Of a DNA stretch of 64,000 nt, positions 26,224-34,750 are shown one piece after another. Within the stretch, counting starts at the first letter, position 1, and every line of letters begins with the position of its first letter. Source of the DNA: Amycolatopsis keratiniphila subsp. keratiniphila (lineage in GTDB: Bacteria; Actinomycetota; Actinomycetes; Mycobacteriales; Pseudonocardiaceae); the NCBI RefSeq assembly GCF_001620365.2, contig NZ_LQMT02000020.1, forward strand, positions 209,854-273,853, given 5' to 3'. The position numbers were made by a program, and so were the translations under genes. Under the pieces are notes generated by a model. It saw nothing but the letters and a program-made list of their open reading frames with translations. It was not told the origin of the DNA and searched no databases.

Positions 26224-28047
26224 TTACCGCGTCGAGTAGTCCTTGAAACCCTTTCCGGTCTTCCGGCCGAGCCGTCCGGCGGTCACGAGGTGCTCCAGCA
26301 GCGGCGCGGGCGCGAAGCCCTCTTCGCGGAACTCGTTGTACAGGGTCCGCTGGATCGCCAGCGAAACGTCCAGCCCGACGACGTCGAGCAGTTCGAACGG
26401 ACCCATCGGCAGCCCGCAGCCCACCTTCATCGCGGTGTCGATGTCGTCGGCCTCCGCGTAGTGCGCTTCGAGCATCTTCACCGCGTCGTTCAGGTACGGG
26501 AACAGCAGCGCGTTGACGATGAATCCGGCCCGGTCGCCGCAGTGCACGGGGTGCTTGCCCACGGCCGCGCAGACGGCGTCGACGGTGGCGATCACGCCGG
26601 GAGCGGTCGCGATCGTGGAGACGACCTCGACGAGTTTCATCACCGGCGCCGGGTTGAAGAAGTGCACGCCGACCACGTCGGACGGCCGCGAGGTGGCAGC
26701 CGCGCATTCGATGACCGGCAGCGAGGACGTGGTGGTCGCCAGGACCGCGCCCGGCTTCACGACGTCGTCGAGCGCGGCGAAAACCGCCTGCTTGACGGCC
26801 AGGTCTTCGGCCACCGCCTCGACGACGAGGTCGACGTCGGCCAGTTCCTCGAACTCCACCGCCGGCGAGATCCGGCCGAGCGCGGCGGCGGCGTCCTCCT
26901 CGGACAGCTTGCCCTTGACGACGGCCTTGTCCAGCGACTTCTTCACCCGCGCGACCGACGCCGCGGCCTTCTCCGCGCTCCGCGCCCGCAGGACGACCTC
27001 GTAGCCGCGTTTCGCGAACACCTCGACGATGCCCGTCGCCATGGTCCCGGTCCCGACGACGCCGACCTTGCGCACCTCACGGGGCGCCGCGGTGTCCACT
27101 GTGGACTTCGCTACCGCGTCCGTCACCGTCGGCGAATCGGGCTCGTCGTAGGTGTAGAAACCCCGGCCCGTCTTCCGGCCGAGCAGCCCGGCGGTGATCA
27201 TCTGCTTCAGCAGCGGGGCGGGCGCGTGCAGCCGGTTGCGCGACTGGTGGTACATCGTGTCGAGGATCTCGTACGCGGTGTCCAGCCCGATGAGGTCGAG
27301 CAAAGCCAAGGGCCCCATGGGATATCCGCAGCCGAACCGCATCGCCGCGTCGAGGTCCTCACGGGTGGCGTAGCGCTGCTCGTACATCCGCACGGCGTGG
27401 TTGAGATACCCGAAGAGCAGGGCGTTGGCGATGAACCCGGCGCGGTCGCCGATCACCACCGGGGTCTTGCCGAGCCGTTCGGCGAACGCGACCACGTCGG
27501 TGACCACGTCGGGCTCGGTGACGACGGTGCGCACGACCTCGACCAGCTTGAGGATCGGCGCCGGATTGAAGAAGTGCATCCCGACGACCTTGCCCGGCCG
27601 CGCGGTGTGCACGCCGATCTCGGTGATCGACAGCGAGGAGGTGTTCGAGACGAAGATCGTGTCCGGGCCGGTGATCTTGTCCAGCTGCGCGAACACGTCG
27701 GACTTCGCTTCGAGGTTCTCCGGGATCGCCTCGATCACCAGGTCCACATCGGACAATTCCGCCAACGACGTGGTGTACCGGATCCGGTCAAGGAGCGCGG
27801 TCCGGCCGTCGGCGTCGAGCTTGCCGCCGGACACCGCCCGTTCGGTCGAATGCTCCAGATGACCCCGGCCGCGGTGGACGCCGTCGTCGTCGATCTCCAC
27901 CGCGACGACCGATACGCCGCTCCGCGCGAGCACCTCGGCGATCCCGGCGCCCATGGTGCCGAGACCGATGACTCCCACACTCGAGATTTCCCGCGCCACA
28001 ACCGGCCTCCGGAGGTTACTCGCTGGTAGTTTCTCCGATCGTGCCAT
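26224..28047 (-). CDS. 3-hydroxyacyl-CoA dehydrogenase, internally duplicated
   Basis: This 607-residue protein consists of two complete 3-hydroxybutyryl-CoA dehydrogenase units in tandem. Unit 1 (about 20-305) has NAD motif GVIGLGTMGAGIAEVLAR and catalytic GMHFFNPAPILK. Unit 2 (about 325-605) has GVVGTGTMATGIVEVFAKRG and GVHFFNPAPVMK. Both end in a LLGRKTGRGFY or RLGRKTGKGFK motif. It oxidises 3-hydroxyacyl-CoA to 3-ketoacyl-CoA in fatty acid or butyrate/PHB metabolism. Single-unit HBDs are about 285 residues, so this is a fusion by duplication, also known in other actinomycetes. Confidence 0.92.
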   Translation of the reverse strand: MARSEKLPASNLRRPVVAREISSVGVIGLGTMGAGIAEVLARSGVSVVAVEIDDDGVHRGRGHLEHSTERAVSGGKLDADGRTALLDRIRYTTSLAELSDVDLVIEAIPENLEAKSDVFAQLDKITGPDTIFVSNTSSLSITEIGVHTARPGKVVGMHFFNPAPILKLVEVVRTVVTEPDVVTDVVAFAERLGKTPVVIGDRAGFIANALLFGYLNHAVRMYEQRYATREDLDAAMRFGCGYPMGPLALLDLIGLDTAYEILDTMYHQSRNRLHAPAPLLKQMITAGLLGRKTGRGFYTYDEPDSPTVTDAVAKSTVDTAAPREVRKVGVVGTGTMATGIVEVFAKRGYEVVLRARSAEKAAASVARVKKSLDKAVVKGKLSEEDAAAALGRISPAVEFEELADVDLVVEAVAEDLAVKQAVFAALDDVVKPGAVLATTTSSLPVIECAAATSRPSDVVGVHFFNPAPVMKLVEVVSTIATAPGVIATVDAVCAAVGKHPVHCGDRAGFIVNALLFPYLNDAVKMLEAHYAEADDIDTAMKVGCGLPMGPFELLDVVGLDVSLAIQRTLYNEFREEGFAPAPLLEHLVTAGRLGRKTGKGFKDYSTR

Positions 28048-28139
28048 GCCGGGGCGCGGAAAGCAGCGGCTGTCACCCTCCGAATCGAGTAAGTGTCACT
28101 CACGGACGAGGGCACGCGGCGCTACCCCGTTCCTCCGGA

Positions 28140-28194
28140 TGCAATGAAAGTGTCTTTCCTTGCAAATTTTGCAAGGAAAGACACTTTCATTGCA
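28140..28194. repeat. Nested-core hairpin (GAAAG-TGT-CTTTC core)
   Basis: Perfect 27-nt arms (28140-28166, 28168-28194) with one central base end 34 nt from the dhaM stop. Outer and inner parts (TGCAATGAA, CCTTGCAAA) match 7669-7723. The core differs by compensated changes, GAACG/CGTTC becoming GAAAG/CTTTC. It probably terminates dhaKLM. Confidence 0.85.
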
Positions 28195-28228
28195 CGGGCA
28201 GGCGGGGTCGGGGAGGGCCGGCCCCGGC

Positions 28229-28903
28229 TCACTCGCCGAAGTTCTGGTCCACCAGATCCTTGACCTTGGTGAGCGCTTCCTCGGCCTGCGCCCCCTTCGC
28301 GCGGACCTCGATCCGGTCGCCCTGGCGCGCGCCGAGCGCCATCAGCGCGAGCACGCTGTTGGCGTCCGCGGTCTCGTCGCCCAGCCGCACGGTGACCTGC
28401 GCGTCCAGCCCCGCGATGCTGCGGACCAGCACCGCGGCCGGCCGCGCGTGCAGCCCGACGTCGTTCCGCAGCGTGAGTTCGACACTGCTCTCGCCGTCCT
28501 GCGCGCCATCGTCGAACGTGAGGTCCGGGGGTGCTCCCGCCGAGGCGGCCGCTTCGGCGACGGCCTTGCGGTCCGCGCCGCCCTGTGCCGCGACGGCGGC
28601 GGCGATCGCGCCTTCGACCAGCGGCGCGTCCACCACGACCGCGGCCGACGGGTCGGCGAGCGATTCGACCGCCAGTTCCGCGGTCATCTGCGCGCTGCCC
28701 AGGTCGTACAGCAGGACGACGCCCGATCCCGAATCGGCACGCTGCGTCGCGGCGACGACCTCGTCGTAGTCCGTTCCGATCCCGCCGTCGGCCAGGCCGC
28801 CCGCCGCCGCGATGGTGACGTCCGGCGCCATCTGCGCGGCGAGTTCCGCGAGCCCTTCGGCGAGTTTGGCGCTGTGGGAGACGAGCACGATTCCGACGCT
28901 CAC
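28229..28903 (-). CDS. dhaM: dihydroxyacetone kinase phosphotransfer subunit DhaM (EIIA-HPr fusion)
   Basis: This 224-residue protein has two phosphotransfer modules. Residues 1-125 are a mannose-type EIIA with phospho-His H10 in VLVSHSAKL. Residues about 138-224 form an HPr domain with H152 in GLHARPAAV. It relays phosphate from the PTS to DhaL-bound ADP, so dihydroxyacetone is phosphorylated at the cost of PEP. The start overlaps the dhaL stop by 4 nt. The E. coli DhaM third (EI-like) domain is absent, as in other short DhaM proteins. Confidence 0.93.
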   Translation of the reverse strand: MSVGIVLVSHSAKLAEGLAELAAQMAPDVTIAAAGGLADGGIGTDYDEVVAATQRADSGSGVVLLYDLGSAQMTAELAVESLADPSAAVVVDAPLVEGAIAAAVAAQGGADRKAVAEAAASAGAPPDLTFDDGAQDGESSVELTLRNDVGLHARPAAVLVRSIAGLDAQVTVRLGDETADANSVLALMALGARQGDRIEVRAKGAQAEEALTKVKDLVDQNFGE

Positions 28904-29523
28904 TTGGCGGCCTCCGCGAAGGCGCGCAGCAGCAATGCCGTCGAACGGGCGCCAGGATCCATATGCCCCTTCGCCCGCTCTCCGAGGTACGACGCCCGGC
29001 CCTTGCGCGGCACCAGGTCCACAGTGGACTCGGCGCCCTTGTCCGCGGCGTCGGCGGCCGCGGCCAGGATCGCCGCGACGCCGTCACCGGAGACCCCTTC
29101 CGCGGCGGAGACGGCGGGGATCAGGGCGTCGACCATGGTCGCGTCTCCTCCGACGGCCTTGCCGCGTGCCTGCACTCCTTCGAGCGCCGCGCGCAGGGCT
29201 TCGACCAGCAGCGGACCGTCCACTTCGGCCGCGTCGCCCAGTTTGACCGACGCACGCAGGAAAGCCGTGCCGTACAACGGCCCCGCCGCCCCGCCGACCT
29301 TCGAGATCAGCGTGGTGGCGGCGAGCTTCGCGACCGCGGCGGGGGTTTCGGGCGTCGCGGAGTCCAAAGCGGACACGATGGCGGCGAAACCACGGTCCAT
29401 GTTCTCGCCGTGGTCGGCGTCGCCGATCGCGCGGTCGAGGTCGACCAGTTCGGCTCGGTGCTCGGCGATCACGGCGGCCGCCGCCCGCAAGGCGGCGGCG
29501 AGCGTCTCGGCGGTGCAGGCCAT
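28900..29523 (-). CDS. dhaL: dihydroxyacetone kinase ADP-binding subunit DhaL
   Basis: This 207-residue protein has DhaL hallmarks: LDRAIGDADHGENMDRGF (Asp/His Mg-ADP ligands), GGAAGPLYGTAFLRA and ARGKAVGGDATMVDAL. DhaL carries tightly bound ADP that is re-phosphorylated by DhaM and donates phosphate to the DhaK substrate. The start overlaps the dhaK stop by one base (TGATG). Confidence 0.94.
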   Translation of the reverse strand: MACTAETLAAALRAAAAVIAEHRAELVDLDRAIGDADHGENMDRGFAAIVSALDSATPETPAAVAKLAATTLISKVGGAAGPLYGTAFLRASVKLGDAAEVDGPLLVEALRAALEGVQARGKAVGGDATMVDALIPAVSAAEGVSGDGVAAILAAAADAADKGAESTVDLVPRKGRASYLGERAKGHMDPGARSTALLLRAFAEAAK

Positions 29524-30524
29524 CAGACTCCCCACCTCAGGGCCGGGGTGTTCACCGGCGCGTCCCACAACTCGGTCAGCTCGTCGTCCAGTTTCAGCAA
29601 CGTCAGGCTCATCCCCTGCATCTCGAGGCTGGTGATGTACGGCCCCACCAGCCGCCGTTCGACCACGATCCCACGCTCGGCCAGCAGCCGCTCGGCGATC
29701 CCGTGGGCGAGGTACAGCTCGACCAGCGGGGTCCCGCCCATCGAGTTCGTGAACAGCAGGACCTTGTCGCCCTCGGCGAAGGGCAGGTCCGTGACCACCG
29801 CTTCGACCATGCGCGCGACGAGTTCGTCGGCCGTCGTCACGGCGGTCCGCTCGATCCCGGGCTCGCCGTGGATGCCGATGCCGAACTCGATCTCGTCGTC
29901 GGCGAGGTCGAAACTCGGCTCGCCCGCGTGCGGCACGGTCGGCGCGGTGAGCGCGACGCCGATCGACCGCACCTGGCCGATCACCTTGCGGGCCAACGCC
30001 TCCACCGCGTCGAGCGTGTCGCCCCGTTCGGCGGCGGCTCCGGTGATCTTCTCCAGCAGCACCGTGCCGCCGACACCGCGACGGCCGGCGGTGTAGGTGG
30101 AGTCCTTGACCGCGACGTCGTCGTCGATGACGACGCTGCGCACGTCCAGCCCTTCGGCGGCGGCGAGTTCCCCGGCGGTCTCGAAGTTGAGCACGTCGCC
30201 GGTGTAGTTCTTCACGATCAGCAGCGCGCCCGCGTCCCCGGTGGTGGCCTTGACCGCGGCTTCCACGGCGTCCGGCGTCGGCGAGGTGAACACCGCGCCC
30301 GGGACGGCGGCGGCGAGCATGCCCTGCCCGACGAAGCCGCCGTGCAGTGGTTCGTGCCCCGAGCCGCCGCCGGAGATCACCGCGACCTTGCCCGCCAGAG
30401 GCGCGCCCACGCGTACAACGATCGCCGGGTCGTCCTCCACGCGCAGGACGTCCGCATGCGCCGCGGCGAGTCCGCGCAACGATTCCGCGACCACCGTCTT
30501 CGGGTCGTTGATGATCTTCTTCAA
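29523..30524 (-). CDS. dhaK: dihydroxyacetone kinase substrate-binding subunit DhaK
   Basis: This 333-residue protein starts MKKIINDPKTVVAESLRGLA. It carries the substrate-binding ISGGGSGHEPLHGGFVG region and NYTGDVLNFE, which are typical of DhaK, where a His binds dihydroxyacetone as a hemiaminal. With DhaL and DhaM it produces dihydroxyacetone phosphate for glycolysis, from glycerol or dihydroxyacetone. First gene of the operon. No DhaR/DhaS regulator or glycerol dehydrogenase is adjacent. Confidence 0.95.
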   Translation of the reverse strand: MKKIINDPKTVVAESLRGLAAAHADVLRVEDDPAIVVRVGAPLAGKVAVISGGGSGHEPLHGGFVGQGMLAAAVPGAVFTSPTPDAVEAAVKATTGDAGALLIVKNYTGDVLNFETAGELAAAEGLDVRSVVIDDDVAVKDSTYTAGRRGVGGTVLLEKITGAAAERGDTLDAVEALARKVIGQVRSIGVALTAPTVPHAGEPSFDLADDEIEFGIGIHGEPGIERTAVTTADELVARMVEAVVTDLPFAEGDKVLLFTNSMGGTPLVELYLAHGIAERLLAERGIVVERRLVGPYITSLEMQGMSLTLLKLDDELTELWDAPVNTPALRWGV

Positions 30525-30593
30525 GGGTGGCCTCCGGCACGTCGGCGGGTGGGGTGTCCCCTTCCTACCTCTCCCGGCCGGATGCCGCCAGCG

Positions 30594-31595
30594 TCAGGGC
30601 TTCGGCAGCTTGGAGATCACCGATTTGGCGATCTTCGCCGTCTTCCCGCACGACGCCGCTTCGTCGGACTTCTCGTCGTAGTTCTTGTAGATCACGCTGA
30701 CGATTTCGACGTCCTCGTCGGCCCACGGCTTGTGCTGCCACTCCATCTTGCACTCGGCGTCGCCGCCGCTGCCGACCTTCTGGTACACGGCGACACCGTC
30801 GATGTCGACCTTCTTGGTCCCGTCGCGTTCCTCCGGCGGGAGGCCCTTGCGGAAGCCGATCGAGATCCTCGGGTTGGAGCCCGGTGTCCAGTCGCAGGAG
30901 TGGAAGGAGGTGAGGGTGGTCGCGCCGTGCGGCACCACCTCGTTGAGGACCGCGGTGTCGGCGGCGGTGCACGGGTCGACAGCGGTGAGCGTGCCCGCGG
31001 TCGCCGGGTACTTCGCCGGCGACGCGTGCAGGGACTTCACGGCCTTCGCGGCCACCGCACGCCCCGTCGCGCACGGGTCGCCGCCGTCGTAGGTGACCGA
31101 GAAGTTGATCCCTCGCTCGGGCTTGCGCAGGGTCATGATGCCGACGTCGCAGCTCTTCCCGTCCTTGTCCTTCCGCTCGATCTGCGGCAGCCCGTCGACC
31201 GCCGAAACGGTGACGCCGTTGATCGAAGAGAAGGTCGACGCGCCGATTTCGACCCTGACCGTGAGGGCCTTGCCTCCGGCGTCGACGGCCTTCGCCCGGC
31301 AAGTGCCGAACGCGGAGAGATTCGCCGTCGGGTCCTCCGGCGTGCCGAGGCCGCTCATCACTTCCTTGTTCACCAGCCCGCACGGGTCGATCGTGCGCAG
31401 CACCGCGGGGGTGACCGCCGGATCGTTGATGTCCCCGTCGGGCACCGAGCCGGAACCGGAGCCGGGTTCGGCGGCGACGGTGGTGCGGGCGAAGTTGGAC
31501 TTGCCGAGGTTCTGACCGCAGGCCGAGAGCACGCCCAGTGCGGCGACCAGGGCCAGCACGGACGCGATCCGGCGACGTCGAGCGTTGAGCAGCAC
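30594..31595 (-). CDS. DUF3558-like lipoprotein
   Basis: This 333-residue exported lipoprotein has an N-terminal RRRRIASVLALVAALGVLSAC with lipobox LSAC. A Ser/Gly linker leads to two similar halves opening TIDPCGLVNKEVMSGLG and AVDPCTAADTAVLNEVV. This is the DPC-L pattern of DUF3558 domains and is also seen in the kinase ectodomain at 8151-9902. Start choice: ACGGTA at 31603-31608 (TACCGT on the coding strand) lies 7 nt before the GTG at 31595; a GTG at 31604 is possible. The role is unknown, perhaps ligand binding at the cell surface. Confidence 0.75.
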   Translation of the reverse strand: MLLNARRRRIASVLALVAALGVLSACGQNLGKSNFARTTVAAEPGSGSGSVPDGDINDPAVTPAVLRTIDPCGLVNKEVMSGLGTPEDPTANLSAFGTCRAKAVDAGGKALTVRVEIGASTFSSINGVTVSAVDGLPQIERKDKDGKSCDVGIMTLRKPERGINFSVTYDGGDPCATGRAVAAKAVKSLHASPAKYPATAGTLTAVDPCTAADTAVLNEVVPHGATTLTSFHSCDWTPGSNPRISIGFRKGLPPEERDGTKKVDIDGVAVYQKVGSGGDAECKMEWQHKPWADEDVEIVSVIYKNYDEKSDEAASCGKTAKIAKSVISKLPKP

Positions 31596-31642
31596 GAGAT
31601 GCACGGTAGCCGGAGCCCCTCGGCGCTGTCCGGACAACCCGG

Positions 31643-31906
31643 CTATTCGCCGCTCTCGCCGTCGGTGCTCGGCGGGACCACGATGGGCCGCAGCTTCGCC
31701 CACAGCACGAACAACCCCGCGAACACCAGCATGCCGATGCCCGCCCACAGGTTGATGTTGACGTCGGCGGCCTTGGCCAGCTCCTCCTCGGTGGTGAAGC
31801 CGATGCCCATGATCGTGAGCACCAGCCCGTAACCGCCGATGAGCAGGGCGATGATCAGCCGGATGTCGAAGACGCCGGCCTTCTTGGGAGCTTGCGAAGC
31901 AGCCAT
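31643..31906 (-). CDS. small two-helix membrane protein linked to symporter
   Basis: This 87-residue protein has two hydrophobic helices (LIIALLIGGYGLVLTIMGIG and LWAGIGMLVFAGLFVLW) and charged ends. It starts 10 nt after the symporter stop, so it is the second gene of that operon. The pairing resembles DUF485-ActP pairs, although it is a different family. It may be an accessory subunit (inference). Confidence 0.7.
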   Translation of the reverse strand: MAASQAPKKAGVFDIRLIIALLIGGYGLVLTIMGIGFTTEEELAKAADVNINLWAGIGMLVFAGLFVLWAKLRPIVVPPSTDGESGE

Positions 31907-31916
31907 CTCCGGCCTC

Positions 31917-33614
31917 CTAGAAGATGATGTTGAGCACGATGGTCAGGATCAGCACGATGCCCGCGAGCAGACCCGGCTTGCGGTACCAGCCCGCGTCGTC
32001 GCCGGTCTCGTCGTGCTTCAGCGACTCCTTCGGGGTGAGGGAGTAGACGAGGCCGACCAGCTGCGCCTCCGGCTTCGGCGCGGTGGCGAGCGAGACCCCG
32101 ACGCTGACCGCGATGTCGACGACGAACGCCGTACCGGCGGCCACGAAGCTGATGCCCTGCCCGGTGAGCCCGAGGACCCCGGCCTGCGACAGCAGCCACA
32201 CGGTGATCGCCGAGGCGGTACCGGACACCAGGCCGACCCAGCCGGCCGTCGGCGTCATCCGCTTCCAGAACATGCCGAGGATGAAGGTGGCGAACAGCGG
32301 CGCGTTGAAGAAGGAGAACAGGTCCTGCAGGTAGGTCAGGATGTTCCCGGAGTTCGACGCGATGAACGCGGTGCCGATGGCGAGCACGGTGCCGATGGCG
32401 GTGACCAGGCGACCGAGCCGGAGGTAGTAGCCGTCCGACTCGTTCTTCTTCACGTACGACTGCCAGATGTCGTAGGTGAACACGGTGTTGAACGAGCTCA
32501 GGTTCGCGGCCATCCCGGCCATGAACGAGGCGAGCAGACCGGCGAGCGCCACGCCGAGCATGCCGTTGGGCAGCAGGTCGCGCATCAGCAGCAGGATCGC
32601 GTTGTTCGCGGTCACGCCGCTCGGCGCGTCACCGCCGTCGAGCAGGACCTGCTTGTCCTGGACGTACTCGGAAACGGTGACCGCGGCGATCATGCCGGGG
32701 ATGATCACGATGAACGGGACCAGCATCTTCGGGAAGGCGCCGATGATCGGCGTCCGCCGCGCGGCCGACATGCTCTTCGACGCCATCGCGCGCTGGACCT
32801 CGACGAAGTTCGTGGTCCAGTAGCCGAAGGACAGCACGAAACCGAGGCCGAAGACGAGACCGAGGATCGACAGGAAGCTGTTGCCGAAGCCGGTGAGGTT
32901 GTCACCCGGCCACGAGTGCAGCTGCGCTTCGCCGCCGGGGCTCGCGGTGACCTTGTCGACCAGGCCCTGCCAGCCGCCGACCTTCACCAGGCCGACGATG
33001 GTCAGCGGCAGCAGCGCCGCGACGATCACGAAGAACTGCAGGACCTCGTTGTAGATCGCGGCGGAGAGGCCGCCGAGCGCGGTGTAGGAGAGCACCACCG
33101 CGGCCGCGACGATGATCGACACCCACAACGGCCAGCCGAGCAGGAGGTTCACCACGCTGGCGAGCAGGAACAGGTTCGCGCCCGCGATGAGGATCTGCGC
33201 GCTCGCGAAGCTGATGCCGTTGACCAGGTGGGCGGGTTTGCCGAACCGGCGGAGCATGAACTCGGGGACGCTGCGGACCTTCGAGCCGTAGTAGAACGGC
33301 ATCATCACGATGCCGAGGAACAGCATCGCCGGGATCGCGCCGATCCAGAAGTAGTGGACGGTCGGCAGGCCGTAGAGCACGCCGTTGGCCGACATGCCCA
33401 TGATCTCGACCGCGCCGAGGTTCGCCGAAATGAAGGCGAGACCGGTGACCCAGGCGGGCAGCGACCGGCCCGAGAGGAAGAAGTCGAGGCTGCTCGAGAC
33501 CGACCTGCGCGCCATGTACCCGATGCCGAGCACCAGCGCGAAATAGAAGGCGAGCAGGACGTAGTCGATCGGACTTGCGTCGAGCCGCAGGTTCGCATCG
33601 GCCAGCACGTGCAA
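31917..33614 (-). CDS. sodium:solute symporter (SSS family)
   Basis: This 565-residue protein has about 13-14 membrane helices. SSS landmarks are YVLLAFYFALVLGIGYMARR, SSSLDFFLSGRSLPAWVTG (SLDFFLGGR-type motif) and GMAANLSSFNTVFTYDIWQ. It uses the sodium gradient to import a sugar, organic acid or similar solute; the substrate is not determined. The TTG at 33614 is preferred because GGAGGTGGG directly precedes it; the frame extends to 33662. It is followed by a small membrane protein. Confidence 0.87.
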   Translation of the reverse strand: MHVLADANLRLDASPIDYVLLAFYFALVLGIGYMARRSVSSSLDFFLSGRSLPAWVTGLAFISANLGAVEIMGMSANGVLYGLPTVHYFWIGAIPAMLFLGIVMMPFYYGSKVRSVPEFMLRRFGKPAHLVNGISFASAQILIAGANLFLLASVVNLLLGWPLWVSIIVAAAVVLSYTALGGLSAAIYNEVLQFFVIVAALLPLTIVGLVKVGGWQGLVDKVTASPGGEAQLHSWPGDNLTGFGNSFLSILGLVFGLGFVLSFGYWTTNFVEVQRAMASKSMSAARRTPIIGAFPKMLVPFIVIIPGMIAAVTVSEYVQDKQVLLDGGDAPSGVTANNAILLLMRDLLPNGMLGVALAGLLASFMAGMAANLSSFNTVFTYDIWQSYVKKNESDGYYLRLGRLVTAIGTVLAIGTAFIASNSGNILTYLQDLFSFFNAPLFATFILGMFWKRMTPTAGWVGLVSGTASAITVWLLSQAGVLGLTGQGISFVAAGTAFVVDIAVSVGVSLATAPKPEAQLVGLVYSLTPKESLKHDETGDDAGWYRKPGLLAGIVLILTIVLNIIF

Positions 33615-33881
33615 CCGACCCACCTCCATAGTGAAAATGTCCACGAGAAACGCCTGGATCACGTCAATCGCGGACCATACTGCATGGATTCAGGAACGGC
33701 AGTGCGGGTGGGTGGTCACTGCCTGAGAGTGTCTGTTTTTTGACAATTCCTGTCCGGTCGGCGGCGATTCAAGGCGCCCACGGCAGCCGTATCGCTTCGA
33801 TTTCGGTGTCGCTCGGCAACGCTTCGATCAGGGCGACCTTGGTGCCCTCGGTGCCCGGACATTCCGTGATGATCCCCGAAA

Positions 33882-33909
33882 AGGGCCGCTCCGTCGCCGG
33901 AGCGGCCCT
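33882..33909 (-). terminator. Terminator of the papain-like gene
   Basis: An 11-bp perfect stem (33882-33892 with 33899-33909) with a 6-nt loop lies 20 nt beyond the minus-strand stop, followed by TTTT on that strand. The rest of 33615-33929 holds no convincing gene. It should contain the symporter promoter, for which I see no clear -35/-10 pair. Confidence 0.75.
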
Positions 33910-33929
33910 CTCCCGTGACCGGCGGGGGT

Positions 33930-34706
33930 TTACCGGTCCGTGGGCAGGCCCACTTCGCCGTCCTCCTTGATCAACCGGGCGAGGACGTCGTCCGGCATGT
34001 ACGTGCGGTGCGGGTAACCCGAACCCCACGAGTTGAGGAACGGCACGGCGCCGAGTTCGTCGGCACGCGGGTTGCCGAGGACCTCGTGCACCTCGTCGAC
34101 CGACGTCGCCCAGCGATAGGCCTGGATACCGTTCTTGACGTCGGGCGTGTAGGCGGCCCGCTTGACGTGGTCGTCGTCGGCGTAGGTCTCCGACCACGGG
34201 ACGTGGCCCAGTTCGAGCAGGACCTCGGCGGCGGCACGGCACGAGGTGCCGTTGTTGTCACCGGGGTTGGTCTCGTCCCATTCGTCACGCATCTTGGACT
34301 GGTCCCACAGCCACCGCGCGGCGTACAGGTCGCCGTTGAACATCGACATGCAGCGCGACCAGCCGAAGCCGACACACGCGCCTTCCCGGCCCTGGTCGTA
34401 GAAGGCGTACTGCTTCTCGCCATCGGTCGACTCGCCGGGTTCGAGGCAGACGCAGTGCCCGCCGCGGATCCTGGTGAGCGATTTCGCGCCGCCCTTCGCG
34501 ACGAAGAATTCGCCGGACTTCTCGTCCTTCTCGGGTACGTCGAATTCCTTGTACCAGTTGACGCCGATGACGACCGGCGACCGGGTGGGCCGGTCTTCGG
34601 TGGCCAGCGCGGTCAGCGGATAGCGCTCGACGTGGCGCCAGTCGTCCGGGACGAACCGGCCGAGCCTGCCGTCCGCCGGGTCACTACCGATCGGGCGATA
34701 ACGCAT
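33930..34706 (-). CDS. papain-like cysteine peptidase homologue with displaced His motif
   Basis: This 258-residue protein has papain-type motifs in unusual order. The GGH motif (RIRGGHCVCL, H84), with the IGVNWY strand before it, comes first. DQGREGACVGFG follows (Q105, C111), and LNSWGSGYP (N225) is near the C-terminus. Canonical C1 peptidases run Gln-Cys, His, Asn. No signal peptide, so it is cytosolic. It has a strong AGGAGG site before the ATG. It is a homologue of uncharacterised actinobacterial or phage C1-like proteins; activity is unproven. Confidence 0.65.
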   Translation of the reverse strand: MRYRPIGSDPADGRLGRFVPDDWRHVERYPLTALATEDRPTRSPVVIGVNWYKEFDVPEKDEKSGEFFVAKGGAKSLTRIRGGHCVCLEPGESTDGEKQYAFYDQGREGACVGFGWSRCMSMFNGDLYAARWLWDQSKMRDEWDETNPGDNNGTSCRAAAEVLLELGHVPWSETYADDDHVKRAAYTPDVKNGIQAYRWATSVDEVHEVLGNPRADELGAVPFLNSWGSGYPHRTYMPDDVLARLIKEDGEVGLPTDR

Positions 34707-34750
34707 GGGATCCTCCTATCCCTCATCCCACCGGAATACCGCCGGCGAGT

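Noticed and set aside
28229-30524. Dha operon as ATP-dependent kinase
   Set aside because: The third gene is DhaM with phosphoryl-His sites H10 and H152, so the complex is PEP-dependent rather than an ATP-type single-chain kinase.
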